From assembly GCA_950097145.1 (NCBI GenBank), contig CATNCF010000006.1:1-64000 (forward strand): a DNA stretch of 64,000 nucleotides. Direction: 5' to 3'. Of the stretch, positions 38,060-47,781 are shown in pieces. Under the pieces are notes generated by a model that was given only the letters and a program-made list of their open reading frames with translations, did not search any database and was not told the DNA's origin. The translations under genes were made by a program, and so were the position numbers. Position 1 is the stretch's first letter, and every line of letters starts with the position of its first letter. Source of the stretch: an uncultured Lachnospiraceae bacterium. Lineage in GTDB: Bacteria > Bacillota > Clostridia > Lachnospirales > Lachnospiraceae.

Positions 38060-38173
38060 GTGAAGGTAAGATCATCCGTAAAACCTATTTGCGAAAAGTG
38101 CAAGATTATTAAGAGAAAAGGAAGCATCAGAGTGATCTGTGAAAATCCAAAGCATAAGCAGAGACAGGGCTGA
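38060..38173 (+). CDS. rpmJ: 50S ribosomal protein L36 (GTG start)
   Basis: 37 residues, starting at GTG 38060 behind AAAGGAGGAAACGC and ending at TGA 38171-38173. [20 protein letters not shown] and [14 protein letters not shown] carry the zinc ligands (three Cys and one His) of the L36 ribbon. It normally follows infA; here it heads a separate transcript. Confidence 0.97.
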   Translation: MKVRSSVKPICEKCKIIKRKGSIRVICENPKHKQRQG

Positions 38174-38548
38174 TTAAAACTGCTTAACGAACGTGAGCGA
38201 TTGTGCAAAGGGTTCGTTTTGCGTAGAATTGTTCAGCAGTGTATTGTTTAGCAAATTATTTATGTGCGGCTGTAGTAAGGCTGCGTCAGCAGTTCTTACT
38301 ATTCATAATAACCAGTGTGTACGGCTGGGCGCCTGTTTTTTGATACCGAGGAAACAGGCATAAGACAGTGCAGATAGATGAGGATGACAGTATGCACACA
38401 TTTCAGGACGAGCAACCGTAGCTGTATATGGTCGTCTCTTGTCTGCAGAATCCGTTGCATATTCTGCGAAAAGATTGGTGATTTAATCTATCATGGAGTG
38501 AAATGGAATTTCACTTAACAAAAAAATTTATGGAGGTGTACGACACAC
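38174..38548 (+). promoter_or_regulatory. Structured intergenic leader before rpsM
   Basis: 375 bp without a gene, very long for a ribosomal operon interior. Several perfect hairpins are visible: ACGAAC/GTTCGT near 38188-38219, nested inside ACTGCT/AGCAGT; GCCTGTTT/AAACAGGC near 38331-38355; and GTGAAAT-gga-ATTTCAC at 38498-38514. No T-runs follow, so they are not simple terminators. In E. coli, S4 represses translation from a structured site just before rpsM; a similar role here is inference. Confidence 0.5.
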
Positions 38549-38917
38549 ATGGCTCGTATCGCAGGTGTAGATTTACCAAGAGAAAAACGTGTTGAAATAG
38601 GATTGACTTATATTTACGGTATTGGCAGAGTAAGCTCAAACCGTATTCTTGCGGAAGCAAAAGTAAATCCCGATACTCGTGTAAGAGATTTGACTGATGA
38701 AGAAGTAAAGAGAATTAGTGAAGTAATTGACAGAACACAGACAGTAGAAGGTGATCTCAGAAGAGAAATTGCTCTGAATATCAAGAGACTGCAGGAGATC
38801 GGATGTTATCGTGGAATCCGTCATAGAAAAGGACTTCCTGTCCGCGGTCAGAAGACAAAGACCAATGCAAGAACTAGAAAAGGTCCCAAGAGAACTGTTG
38901 CAAATAAGAAAAAATAA
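38549..38917 (+). CDS. rpsM: 30S ribosomal protein S13
   Basis: 122 residues. [34 protein letters not shown] and the C-terminal [20 protein letters not shown] are diagnostic. S13 contacts P-site tRNA and 50S. Start behind ATGGAGGTGTAC. Confidence 0.98.
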   Translation: MARIAGVDLPREKRVEIGLTYIYGIGRVSSNRILAEAKVNPDTRVRDLTDEEVKRISEVIDRTQTVEGDLRREIALNIKRLQEIGCYRGIRHRKGLPVRGQKTKTNARTRKGPKRTVANKKK

Positions 38918-39027
38918 GCGTTGAGCATTGAACGAAAGCACATCGCAGATATGGCGTTGTTTATGCAAATATCTTGTGAAGAACGTATCAGAATAATTAA
39001 ATAAGAAGAAAGTAGGTTAGTTTAGAA

Positions 39028-39423
39028 ATGGCGAAAAACACTGCAAAAAAAGTGACAAAAAAGCGCGTAAAGAAAAACGTTGAACGGGGACAGGCGCACA
39101 TTCAGTCATCTTTTAACAATACAATCGTAACTATTACAGATACTGAAGGAAATGCTTTATCTTGGGCAAGTGCAGGCGGTCTTGGATTTAGAGGTTCAAG
39201 GAAATCTACTCCTTATGCAGCCCAGATGGCAGCAGAAACTGCTACAAAAGCAGCTCTTATTCATGGATTAAAAACAGTAGACGTAATGGTAAAAGGACCT
39301 GGTTCAGGGCGTGAGGCAGCAATTCGTGCTCTTCAGGCATGCGGGCTTGAAGTGACCAGTATTAAAGACGTTACTCCGGTACCTCACAACGGATGCCGCC
39401 CACCAAAACGCAGAAGAGTCTAA
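39028..39423 (+). CDS. rpsK: 30S ribosomal protein S11
   Basis: 131 residues. [38 protein letters not shown] and [13 protein letters not shown] are diagnostic. The 110-bp gap after rpsM holds no gene. Confidence 0.98.
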   Translation: MAKNTAKKVTKKRVKKNVERGQAHIQSSFNNTIVTITDTEGNALSWASAGGLGFRGSRKSTPYAAQMAAETATKAALIHGLKTVDVMVKGPGSGREAAIRALQACGLEVTSIKDVTPVPHNGCRPPKRRRV

Positions 39424-39442
39424 TTAGGAGGTATAGGTTAAG

Positions 39443-40036
39443 ATGGCAGTAAATAGAGTTCCAGTTCTTAAGAGATGCAGATCTCTTGGTTTAGATCCCA
39501 TTTATCTGGGAATAGATAAAAAATCCAACAGACAATTGAAAAGAGCCAACAGAAAGGTTTCTGAATATGGCCTTCAATTGAGAGAGAAACAAAAAGCAAA
39601 ATTTATTTATGGGGTATTGGAAAAGCCATTCCATAATTATTATCTGAAAGCAGACAGGATGAAGGGCATGACAGGTGAAAATCTGATGATCATTCTGGAA
39701 AGCAGACTGGATAACGTGGTATTTCGTTTAGGACTGGCAAGAACCAGAAAAGAAGCAAGACAGATTGTCGATCACAAACATGTGATGGTGAATGGCAGGC
39801 AGGTGAATATTCCGTCTTATCTGGTGAAAGCAGGAGATACAATCGAAATCAAAGAAAAATGCAAAGGTTCTCAGAGATATAAGGATATCCTTGAAGTTAC
39901 TGGTGGAAGGTTAGTACCAGAATGGCTGGATGCTGATCAGGAAAACCTGAAGGGTATGGTAAAGGAATTGCCGAACAGAGAAGCTATTGACGTTCCTGTT
40001 GATGAAATGCTTATCGTCGAGTTATATTCTAAATAA
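39443..40036 (+). CDS. rpsD: 30S ribosomal protein S4
   Basis: 197 residues. The S4 RNA-binding domain has [41 protein letters not shown]4 starts 30S assembly and is a translational repressor in many bacteria. Start behind TTAGGAGGTATAG. The N-terminal zinc Cys of some S4 proteins are absent. Confidence 0.98.
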   Translation: MAVNRVPVLKRCRSLGLDPIYLGIDKKSNRQLKRANRKVSEYGLQLREKQKAKFIYGVLEKPFHNYYLKADRMKGMTGENLMIILESRLDNVVFRLGLARTRKEARQIVDHKHVMVNGRQVNIPSYLVKAGDTIEIKEKCKGSQRYKDILEVTGGRLVPEWLDADQENLKGMVKELPNREAIDVPVDEMLIVELYSK

Positions 40037-40077
40037 TAAGTAACAAGCAACGATACCCGAAAAGGAGGGACTTTGTA

Positions 40078-41037
40078 GTGTTCGATTTTGAAAAACCGAA
40101 AATTGAAATTGCACAAATTTCAGAAGACAAAAAGTACGGCCGATTTGTCGTAGAACCACTTGAAAGAGGCTATGGTACTACACTTGGTAATTCTTTGAGA
40201 AGAATCATGCTTTCTTCTTTGCCAGGCGCAGCAGTCAGCCAGGTAAAAATCGAAGGTGTTTTGCATGAGTTCAGTTCCATTCCAGGCGTCAAAGAAGATG
40301 TAACTGAAATTATTATGAACATCAAGAATCTGGCATTAAAAAACACCAGCCCAACAAACGAGTCTAAAGTTGCTTACATTGAATTTGAAGGCGAAGGCGT
40401 AGTTACAGCAGCAGATATCCAGGTAGATCCGGATATTCAGGTGCTGAACCCTGATTTGGTAATTGCCCATCTGAACGGTGGAGCAGATTCCAGATTGTAT
40501 ATGGAACTGACTATTACCAAGGGCAGAGGTTATGTCAGTGCTGACAAGAACAAGAGTGAAGATGTGCCCATTGGTGTGATTGCGGTTGATTCTATTTACA
40601 CACCTATTGAGCGTGTAAATTTAACAATTGAGAATACCCGCGTGGGACAGATTACAGACTATGATAAACTTACTCTGGATGTATTTACCAACGGTACTTT
40701 GGAGCCTGACGAGGCAGTGAGTCTGGCAGCGAAGGTTCTGAGTGAGCATTTAAATCTGTTCATTGATTTGTCTGAGAATGCGAGAACGGCAGAAGTCATG
40801 ATAGAAAAAGAAGATAATGCCAAAGAAAAGGTTCTTGAGATGAATATTGATGAACTGGAATTGTCCGTCCGTTCTTATAACTGCCTGAAACGTGCGGGTA
40901 TCAATACTGTTGAAGAACTAACAAACAGAACGCCAGAAGATATGATGAAAGTTAGAAATCTTGGACGCAAGTCTCTGGAAGAAGTTCTGGCAAAATTAAA
41001 AGAACTAGGATTACAATTAAACCCAGGCGAAGAATGA
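40078..41037 (+). CDS. rpoA: DNA-directed RNA polymerase subunit alpha (GTG start)
   Basis: 319 residues. The N-terminal dimerisation domain contains [20 protein letters not shown]. The C-terminal DNA-binding domain contains [20 protein letters not shown] and [20 protein letters not shown]. Starts at GTG 40078 behind AAAGGAGGGAC. Its last codons form the beginning of a tandem repeat that continues downstream. Confidence 0.98.
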   Translation: MFDFEKPKIEIAQISEDKKYGRFVVEPLERGYGTTLGNSLRRIMLSSLPGAAVSQVKIEGVLHEFSSIPGVKEDVTEIIMNIKNLALKNTSPTNESKVAYIEFEGEGVVTAADIQVDPDIQVLNPDLVIAHLNGGADSRLYMELTITKGRGYVSADKNKSEDVPIGVIAVDSIYTPIERVNLTIENTRVGQITDYDKLTLDVFTNGTLEPDEAVSLAAKVLSEHLNLFIDLSENARTAEVMIEKEDNAKEKVLEMNIDELELSVRSYNCLKRAGINTVEELTNRTPEDMMKVRNLGRKSLEEVLAKLKELGLQLNPGEE

Positions 41038-41170
41038 AATTCTTCGACTGGGTGCTGCCAAACGAACTGCTAGGGTTCGTTTGGATTCCACTTGAATAGC
41101 GAAGAATGAAACTCTTTGATTGGGTGAAAAACGAACAACGAAGCTTTATCTGGATTCCACCCAAAATAGG
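41027..41170 (+). repeat. Two diverged 72-bp tandem repeats between rpoA and rplQ
   Basis: Unit 1 (41027-41098) and unit 2 (41099-41170) both begin GCGAAGAATGAAA and share ...GGGTG, AACGAAC and CTGGATTCCAC or TTGGATTCCAC blocks. Unit 1 includes the last rpoA codons, so unit 2 carries a copy of the rpoA end. Unit 1 forms two perfect hairpins, CGAAGAAT-gaa-ATTCTTCG and CCAAACGAAC-7-GTTCGTTTGG. The first is largely kept in unit 2. The rest of the 308-bp gap (41171-41345) holds two AGACCAAAAGGC copies and no gene. Confidence 0.65.
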
Positions 41171-41345
41171 CGAGGGGGTAATCCTATGGAAACTCATAGA
41201 TGGCAGGGTTTGTAAGACCAAAAGGCGAAGCCCTGTATATCCTTAAGGGATATGGCCTCAATGAGTGGCATGAAACAAGAAACTGTATTTGTTGAATAAG
41301 ACCAAAAGGCATTGGCAGATATACCACAAATGGAGGATTATTAAA

Positions 41346-41882
41346 ATGGCAAAGTATAGAAAGTTAGGCAGAACCTCTGATCAGAGAAAAGCTTTAATCA
41401 GAAATCAGGTAACTGCACTGTTGTATAATGGCAAGATCGTTACCACAGAAGCAAAAGCAAAAGAGATCCGCAAGGTAGCAGAGGGATTGATTGCTATGGC
41501 AGTAAAAGAGAGAGATAATTTTGAAGAAGTAACTGTAACTGCTAAAGTACCCCGCAAGGATCAGAATGGCAAGAGAGTGAAAGAAGTGGTAGACGGTAAG
41601 AAACGTACCGTATATGACGAAGTAGAAAAGAAGATCAAAAAAGACCTTCCTTCCCGTTTGCATGCAAGACGTCAGATGAACAAAGTATTATACTCAGTAA
41701 CATCGGTTCCGGCTGAAAACGCAGGAAAGAAGAAGAACACCAAGAAGATTGACGTTGCAGCCAAAGTATTTGACGAAATTGCTCCAAAATATGCAGATCG
41801 CAATGGTGGTTACACCAGGATTGTTAAAATTGGCCAGCGTAAGGGTGACGGTGCTTTAGAGGTTCTTCTTGAATTAGTATAA
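41346..41882 (+). CDS. rplQ: 50S ribosomal protein L17, extended form
   Basis: 178 residues against about 115-130 in most bacteria. MAKYRKLGRTSDQRKALIRN and NGKIVTTEAKAKEIRKVAEG are the L17 start; GGYTRIVKIGQRKGDGALEV is its end. The extra about 50 residues (EVTVTAKVPRKDQNGKRVKE to KKNTKKIDVAA) form a charged insertion also known from Lachnospiraceae. ATG 41346 is behind ATGGAGGATT. Confidence 0.96.
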   Translation: MAKYRKLGRTSDQRKALIRNQVTALLYNGKIVTTEAKAKEIRKVAEGLIAMAVKERDNFEEVTVTAKVPRKDQNGKRVKEVVDGKKRTVYDEVEKKIKKDLPSRLHARRQMNKVLYSVTSVPAENAGKKKNTKKIDVAAKVFDEIAPKYADRNGGYTRIVKIGQRKGDGALEVLLELV

Positions 41883-41918
41883 GATTCGGAAATGCAGTTC
41901 TGCTGTGGCTAGACGTTG

Positions 41919-41967
41919 AACCATCGGAGAGAGTATTTGAAATGTATTCTTTCCGGTGGTTATTTTT
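41919..41967 (+). terminator. Terminator of the alpha operon
   Basis: AACCATCGGAGAGAGTAT pairs imperfectly with ATGTATTCTTTCCGGTGGTT around a short loop, followed by ATTTTTTA, 37 bp after rplQ. Confidence 0.75.
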
Positions 41968-42070
41968 TAGGTTTTGTGTTAGTATTCCGTTCAGTTATCT
42001 GCATCTTTCATTTTGCGCGAATAAAGTTTTGGAGATAATAAGGAAATGGAATAAAGGCAAGATATTTGAA

Positions 42071-42107
42071 AAGCAAAAAAGACGGCTAACAACCGTCTTT
42101 TTTGCTT
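42071..42107. terminator. Bidirectional terminator before the convergent coiled-coil gene
   Basis: AAGCAAAAAAGACGG and CCGTCTTTTTTGCTT are perfect 15-bp arms around CTAACAA. The T- and A-runs allow termination in both directions. It touches the stop codon of the minus-strand gene. Confidence 0.85.
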
Positions 42108-42948
42108 ACTGTCTGACATCCATTTGGATTGATTGGAAATAATTCTGGAACATCGTTCCATTATTGTTATACAAACCATTTTCTTTGGAATTGACTGAAA
42201 ACTGGCTTCCTGCTCCGACAGCGGGCAGTGTCGCTCTGTTATTACTATTTCCAAATATAAACTTTTGTACGGTGTCCATGCGCTGAGTTTCTTTGTGGAC
42301 AGATTCCTGCTGCTCTTTTCTAAGGCTGTTTACATCTGCACCTCTAAGGGCGTCCTGGTTTAGTTCTGCCTCCTGCACTCTGGCAGCGCTGTCATTCTGG
42401 GCAATGGTATTTCTAACAATATGGAATTGCCTCATGGCTGAACCAGTAGAAATAATTTTGTGCATACCACCTGGCAGAATTTGTCTGACTTCTCCATCTG
42501 TTACTGATACATCAGTCTGTTCCCTGCCGTTAGATTCTACAGTACTTTCCTGTGGCTGCCCATTCCTTGTATCCTGTGTGGATTCTGTGTTTTCCGGTCC
42601 TCGGATAACTTCTTGGGCGGCCTGTTCCTGCCGTTCTTCTTTTTGTTCCACTGCCCGTTCCGCTTCTTGCTGTTTTTTCTTTTCTTCAGCCTCGCGCTGC
42701 CGCAGTTCCCGTTTTAAATCGCTGATTTCCTGTTGGATTTTCTGCCTTATATTTTCTTTTTCTGCTGCAGTCATTTCCATATTAAAAGAAAGCCCCTGCC
42801 GTTTTTTCAGGGCATTCATAATCTGGCTCTGAATTTCCTTGCTGACAGAATCTGTCGCAGTGTTTGTCTGTGCTGGTGCCGCAGATGCCTGTGCTTTAGC
42901 GGGCTGCACAGAATTTCCTGTTGAATTTACATGTTCGACCTGCATCAT
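42106..42948 (-). CDS. Hypothetical coiled-coil protein
   Basis: 280 residues. The N-terminal 45 are low-complexity (Ala, Gln, Thr). Residues about 60-115 form a highly charged helix (KENIRQKIQQEISDLKRELR then EEKKKQQEAERAVEQKEERQ). The rest is polar and Gln/Asn-rich. No signal peptide, membrane segment or known domain is seen, and only one ATG pair lies behind AGGAGG at the start (42948). It stands alone between two terminators or promoters. Function unknown. Confidence 0.7.
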   Translation of the reverse strand: MMQVEHVNSTGNSVQPAKAQASAAPAQTNTATDSVSKEIQSQIMNALKKRQGLSFNMEMTAAEKENIRQKIQQEISDLKRELRQREAEEKKKQQEAERAVEQKEERQEQAAQEVIRGPENTESTQDTRNGQPQESTVESNGREQTDVSVTDGEVRQILPGGMHKIISTGSAMRQFHIVRNTIAQNDSAARVQEAELNQDALRGADVNSLRKEQQESVHKETQRMDTVQKFIFGNSNNRATLPAVGAGSQFSVNSKENGLYNNNGTMFQNYFQSIQMDVRQ

Positions 42949-43100
42949 ATTTTACCTCCTTTCGTCTGTAGGATGTGGGAAGAAATTTTCAAATCTTTAT
43001 AAAGTATGCACGATTAATATAAGAAAATTACTTAATAATAGTATATGAAATTAGAAAAAACTTGTCAAGTAAAGACCAAAACTTGCAGGAAAATTCTATT

Positions 43101-44519
43101 CTAAAGAGGATTTTCTTCTTTTGTCATTGGCAGGGTAAAGATAAATTCTGTTCCTACGCCCTCCGTGCTGATAACATTGATGTTTTCATTGTGGGCAGAA
43201 ATAATTTCTTTTACGATGGCCAGTCCCAGGCCAGTCCCTCGTTTGTCCTTTCCGCGGGAGAGATCCGTCTTGTAAAAGCGTTCCCAGATTTTTTTTATAC
43301 TGTCTTTGGGAATTCCGATGCCGGTATCCTTTACAGATATAAAAACTTTATCGTTTTTTTCTGTTGTCTCAATGGTGATCGAAGAATCCATGTTGCTGAA
43401 TTTAATGGCGTTATCAATCAGATTATAAAGTACCTGCTGGATTTTGCTCATATCTGCTGAGACAAAGGACGTCTGCCCTGTAAGTATCAGTTCAAAGGAA
43501 ATTCGTTTCTTTTTGCATGTGCCTTCAAAGGATTGTATTACCATTTTAATCGTGTGATTAATGTCAAAGCTGTTGACGTCCAGCATGGAGCCTTTGGAAC
43601 CATATTTGTTTAATTCCAGCATTCCCTGGGTCAGCTTATTGAGGCGTTCTGTTTCAAATAAAATGATATTTAAATATTTATCCTGCATTTCATGTGGAAT
43701 GGTGCCGTCCATGATTGCCTCAATATAACCTTTGATGGAGGTCAGGGGAGAACGGAAATCGTGTGAGACATTCGCAATAAATTTTCGCTGGTCTTCTTCC
43801 AAAGTGGATAATTCTGCTGCCATATAGTTGATAGAGCCGGCCAGATACCCCATTTCATCGTTGGAGTGAATATTGATTTTGGTTTCAAAATTCCCTTCTG
43901 AGTATTCTCTTGCGGCCTGGGTGATTTTGCGGATAGGCAGATAAACGGTAAAGGTAAACAATCCCAGCATTACAAATGCACAGAGAAAAATGATAGCAAG
44001 TGTCAGATAGGAAATATTCAGGAAAGCATCCTTAAATCCCACAAGGTCAGACACTGGTTTATGTATCAGAAGATACCCCCGAACCTTATAATTAATGGTA
44101 ACAGGGGAGAAAACAGATATCGTTTTCTCAGAAAAAGTATGAAAGAAATCACCTTTTTGATAGTAATTAGAGCCAAAAGCAGAGATATCAAAATCTTTTA
44201 TGAGTCTCGATGAAACAGAGTCACTGTCTGTATTAATTAAGATATTACCTTTGCTGCCAATCAGCCAGATATCAGCATCCAGATAGGTGGCGACTGACTG
44301 GAGCTGTGAAGTGATATCCGCTAACGTCATAGAGCCATTGTAATAATTGGAGGCATAACTTGCAGACAGCAGGTTGGATTCCCGGTACATGCTGGAAATA
44401 GTGTCTTCTTCTATGTAGTTTAAGGTCAGACGGGAGGTAAATGTGGCAATAGTTACAAAAGCTAAAATTCCAAATATCACATATCCCAGCAGTAGTTTTA
44501 AATACAGTGTCCGTTTCAC
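43101..44519 (-). CDS. Sensor histidine kinase with HAMP domain (GTG start)
   Basis: 472 residues. Two membrane helices (about 8-30 and 170-192) flank an extracellular sensor of about 140 residues. HAMP follows (YLPIRKITQAAREYSEGNFE), then the His box IANVSHDFRSPLTSIKGYIE and the ATPase motifs NLIDNAIKFS, VKDTGIGIP and GTGLGLAIVKEI. It resembles PhoR/ResE/WalK-type kinases. The start is a GTG that shares one base with the TAG of the upstream regulator gene, so the two are translationally coupled. Signal unknown. Confidence 0.9.
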   Translation of the reverse strand: MKRTLYLKLLLGYVIFGILAFVTIATFTSRLTLNYIEEDTISSMYRESNLLSASYASNYYNGSMTLADITSQLQSVATYLDADIWLIGSKGNILINTDSDSVSSRLIKDFDISAFGSNYYQKGDFFHTFSEKTISVFSPVTINYKVRGYLLIHKPVSDLVGFKDAFLNISYLTLAIIFLCAFVMLGLFTFTVYLPIRKITQAAREYSEGNFETKINIHSNDEMGYLAGSINYMAAELSTLEEDQRKFIANVSHDFRSPLTSIKGYIEAIMDGTIPHEMQDKYLNIILFETERLNKLTQGMLELNKYGSKGSMLDVNSFDINHTIKMVIQSFEGTCKKKRISFELILTGQTSFVSADMSKIQQVLYNLIDNAIKFSNMDSSITIETTEKNDKVFISVKDTGIGIPKDSIKKIWERFYKTDLSRGKDKRGTGLGLAIVKEIISAHNENINVISTEGVGTEFIFTLPMTKEENPL

Positions 44520-45217
44520 TATTTCACCTCAAATTTGTAACCGATGCCCCAGACGGTGGCAAGGCTCCAGGCCGAGTGGTCTTTGATTTTTTCCCTCAGA
44601 CGTTTTACATGGACATCGACAGTTCTGGTGTCTCCGATATATTCATATCCCCAGATATGATCCAAAAGCTGTTCTCTGGTAAATACCTGATTGGGAGAGG
44701 AAGCAAGGAAATATAATAATTCCAGTTCCTTGGGAGGCATGTCGATGGGTTTTCCATAGTAGAGTACAGAATAATTACTCTGATTAATGGTTAGATCTGG
44801 ATATTCCACACATTTAATTGAGGAAGAGACAGTTTCCTGTTTGGCAGGCTGATACCGCCGCAGCACAGCCTTTACCCGGGCTACCAGTTCCTTAGAATCG
44901 AAGGGTTTCATAATATAATCGTCTGCCCCAAGTTCCAACCCAAGAACTTTGTCGAAAATTTCACCTTTTGCGGAAAGCATAATAATAGGAAGGTTGGATT
45001 TTGTCCGTATTTCCCGGCAGACCTGATAGCCATCAATGCCAGGAAGCATGAGATCCAGTAAAATCAGGTTAGGTCCGTATTGTTCATATACCTGAAGGGC
45101 TTCCTCCCCATCGTGAACCATACGCGTGTCGTAACATTCCTTTGTAAGGTACAAAGAGATTAGTTCTGCAATATTTACATCATCATCTACAATAAGAATT
45201 TTCTGCTTTGCGGCCAT
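44519..45217 (-). CDS. OmpR/PhoB-family response regulator
   Basis: 232 residues. The receiver has VDDDVNI, the phosphorylated Asp in LILLDLMLPGIDGYQ, IMLSAKG and MKPFDSKELV. The winged-helix domain ends in RTVDVHVKRLREKIKDHSAW and GIGYKFEVK. Closest in style to ResD/WalR regulators. It is followed directly by its kinase and preceded within 13 bp by mutS2, so the three may be one transcript. Confidence 0.92.
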   Translation of the reverse strand: MAAKQKILIVDDDVNIAELISLYLTKECYDTRMVHDGEEALQVYEQYGPNLILLDLMLPGIDGYQVCREIRTKSNLPIIMLSAKGEIFDKVLGLELGADDYIMKPFDSKELVARVKAVLRRYQPAKQETVSSSIKCVEYPDLTINQSNYSVLYYGKPIDMPPKELELLYFLASSPNQVFTREQLLDHIWGYEYIGDTRTVDVHVKRLREKIKDHSAWSLATVWGIGYKFEVK

Positions 45218-45229
45218 GGTGTTCCTCCT

Positions 45230-47608
45230 TTACTTAAATTCCGCTATGGTGACACCGGAATCGCCCTCTCCAAATTCACCCAGGCGGAAGGATTTGATAT
45301 AGCTGAGGCGTTTCAAATGGTTTTGTACGGCTTTGCGCAGAGCGCCGGTTCCCTTGCCGTGGACAATCCGCACAGAAGGCATATGGGCAAGATAGGCATC
45401 ATCCAGATATTTATCTAAAAGTGAAATAGCTTCATCAGTGGTTTTGCCAATTAAGTTAATTTCCGTTGAAATGGAGGCGGATTTTGTCATTTTCAATTTT
45501 CCCGCGGCAGTGCTTTTTTTCTTAGTTCCCAGAGTTGGCGTGTCTTCAAGCAGTATTAAGTCCCGGATATTTACCTGAGAACGAAGGATTCCCATCTGAA
45601 CATATAAGTCCCCTTTGGCATTGGGGAGTGTATGGACGGTCCCTTTCAGATTCATGCTTAAAACTTTTACAGAATCGCCAATTCTCAGATTTTTGGGAAT
45701 TTTATGTTCTGAAGCCTGTTCTTTTTGCTTTAAAGAAATGTTCTTTTCCAGAACATTCATTTTTTCCCGGAGCCTGCTGCGTTCCTGCTCCATCTCCCGG
45801 GCGTTGGCATTTGTCTGGCCAAATTTATTGAAATTTTTAATGGTCTGGTCAGCAGTTTCTTTTGCGTTCCGCAAAATCGCGTGAGCTTCTTCGTTAGCCT
45901 GGCGGATAATTTTGTCCCTCTGGCTTTCTAGCCGTTCCTGTTTTTCTTGAAGTTTCCGCTTTAAATTCTCTGTTTCCTGGCGGTATTGTTCTGCTTCTAA
46001 CCGTTCTTTTTCTATGGTGGTCCGGCTTGCTTCCAGATCAGAAAGTAAATCTTCAAAGTTCTCGTCCTGTTCAGACATCCGGCTTCTTGCATCTTCTATA
46101 ATGTTGTTTGGAAGGCCCAGTTTGCCAGAAATGGCAAAAGCATTGCTTTTGCCTGGAATACCGATCAGGAGCCGGTAAGTTGGACTTAAGGTTTCCACGG
46201 AAAATTCACAGCAGGCATTTTCTACGCCTGGTGTGGATAAGGCAAATACCTTTAATTCACTGTAATGGGTAGTTGCCATGGTGCGGATGCCATAATTGTG
46301 CAGCTTTGACAAAATAGAGATGGCAAGGGCGGCGCCTTCTGTGGGATCGGTTCCTGCACATAATTCATCAAATAAAACCAGTGAATCTTCGTTTGCGTTA
46401 TTTAAAATAGTAATAATATTTTTCATGTGAGAAGAAAAAGTACTGAGGCTCTGCTCAATACTCTGCTCGTCACCAATGTCTGCAAATACTTCTCGAAATA
46501 CCGAAAGTTCTGAGCGGTCATTTGCAGGAATATGCAGTCCGGCCTGCCCCATGAGGGTAAACAGTCCTACCGTTTTCAGGGAGACTGTTTTTCCGCCGGT
46601 GTTAGGGCCGGTGATGATCAAAAGGTCGAAGTCATTTCCAAGATGAACGTCAATGGGAACAACTTTGCGTCTGTCCAATAAGGGATGGCGTCCCTTACGG
46701 ATATGGATGCGGTGTTCTGTATTAAAAACAGGCGCGGTTCCGTTATAACTTTTTGCCAAGGAAGCTTTTGCAAAGATAAAGTCAAGTTTTGTCAGGACCT
46801 CATAGTTATCCTTGAGACATGGGATATTTTCCCCAGTGAGGCTGCTTAAGCCGGCAAGTATGATTTCTATTTCTTCCTGTTCTTTTAGGAAAAGTTCCTT
46901 TAAATCATTATTTAATTTCACAACGGCCATGGGTTCCACAAACAAAGTGGAACCTGTGGAGGACTGGTCGTGGATCATGCCGGGAACCTGGCTTTTTGCC
47001 TCTGCTTTGACTGGAAGGCAGTAGCGCCCGTTCCGCATGGTAATTACATTGTCCTGCAGATGGGTCCGGGTATCAGAGCTGTTGAGCATGGCATTCATCT
47101 GACTGCGGATTTTATCGTTGGTATTTTTGATGGAACGCCGGATATTCTTCAAATTTGGGGAGGCGTCGTCTGCAATCTCATCTTCAGAAAGGATGCATCT
47201 TCGGATTTCCTCTAAAAGCGGAGTCAGTGGTTCGATACGGCCAAAGAGTTCATCCAGGGAATCGGCGTTCTTCTCTTCCCTGTCACTGCGGGAATATGTT
47301 TTTGCCCGTTTTGCTGCTTCTAACAGGGAGGCAGTCTTAAGAAGCTCTTCGATGCTCAGAACTCCGCCAATTTCCAGGCGTTTTATGGAAGCGCCGATGT
47401 CATGAGTGCCGGAAAAAGAGAGAGAGCCTCTTTGGTAGATTCTTGTCAGTGCATCAGCTGTCTGCTGTTGGGTCATTCTGATTTCATCAGGGTCAATGGA
47501 AGGTTTTAAATTTTGGCAGAGCTCTCTGCCAGACTGACAGGTGGCATGTTCACACAGCAGGCTGATAATTTTATTATATTCTAAGGTATGAAATACTTTT
47601 TCGTTCAT
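45230..47608 (-). CDS. mutS2: Endonuclease MutS2
   Basis: 792 residues. The MutS-type ATPase has Walker A TGPNTGGKTVSLKTVGL, Walker B SLVLFDELCAGTDPTEGAAL and ATTHYSELK. A long coiled coil (about 515-630) follows. The C-terminal Smr nuclease domain has IDLIGKT-like INLIGKTTDEA, VRIVHGKGTGALRKAV and GEGDSGVTIAEFK. It lacks the mismatch-recognition domain of MutS. MutS2 limits homologous recombination and in Bacillus splits collided ribosomes. Start at 47608; the ATG follows an AAGGAT rather than a strong ribosome site. Confidence 0.95.
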   Translation of the reverse strand: MNEKVFHTLEYNKIISLLCEHATCQSGRELCQNLKPSIDPDEIRMTQQQTADALTRIYQRGSLSFSGTHDIGASIKRLEIGGVLSIEELLKTASLLEAAKRAKTYSRSDREEKNADSLDELFGRIEPLTPLLEEIRRCILSEDEIADDASPNLKNIRRSIKNTNDKIRSQMNAMLNSSDTRTHLQDNVITMRNGRYCLPVKAEAKSQVPGMIHDQSSTGSTLFVEPMAVVKLNNDLKELFLKEQEEIEIILAGLSSLTGENIPCLKDNYEVLTKLDFIFAKASLAKSYNGTAPVFNTEHRIHIRKGRHPLLDRRKVVPIDVHLGNDFDLLIITGPNTGGKTVSLKTVGLFTLMGQAGLHIPANDRSELSVFREVFADIGDEQSIEQSLSTFSSHMKNIITILNNANEDSLVLFDELCAGTDPTEGAALAISILSKLHNYGIRTMATTHYSELKVFALSTPGVENACCEFSVETLSPTYRLLIGIPGKSNAFAISGKLGLPNNIIEDARSRMSEQDENFEDLLSDLEASRTTIEKERLEAEQYRQETENLKRKLQEKQERLESQRDKIIRQANEEAHAILRNAKETADQTIKNFNKFGQTNANAREMEQERSRLREKMNVLEKNISLKQKEQASEHKIPKNLRIGDSVKVLSMNLKGTVHTLPNAKGDLYVQMGILRSQVNIRDLILLEDTPTLGTKKKSTAAGKLKMTKSASISTEINLIGKTTDEAISLLDKYLDDAYLAHMPSVRIVHGKGTGALRKAVQNHLKRLSYIKSFRLGEFGEGDSGVTIAEFK

Positions 47609-47781
47609 GTGTTCTATCCTTATTTATTTGCTAAAATGATTTTTGTGCCTTCATTATATCGTATAAATAAAAATCTTGCAACAACAGCAGGAAAAACGTA
47701 TAATAGAGAATGAGAGCGTATTATTTTAGGGAGTGGAAGAGAACTTGTCCATTTTGTTATAGTGTATACAGGAGGGCGGTT

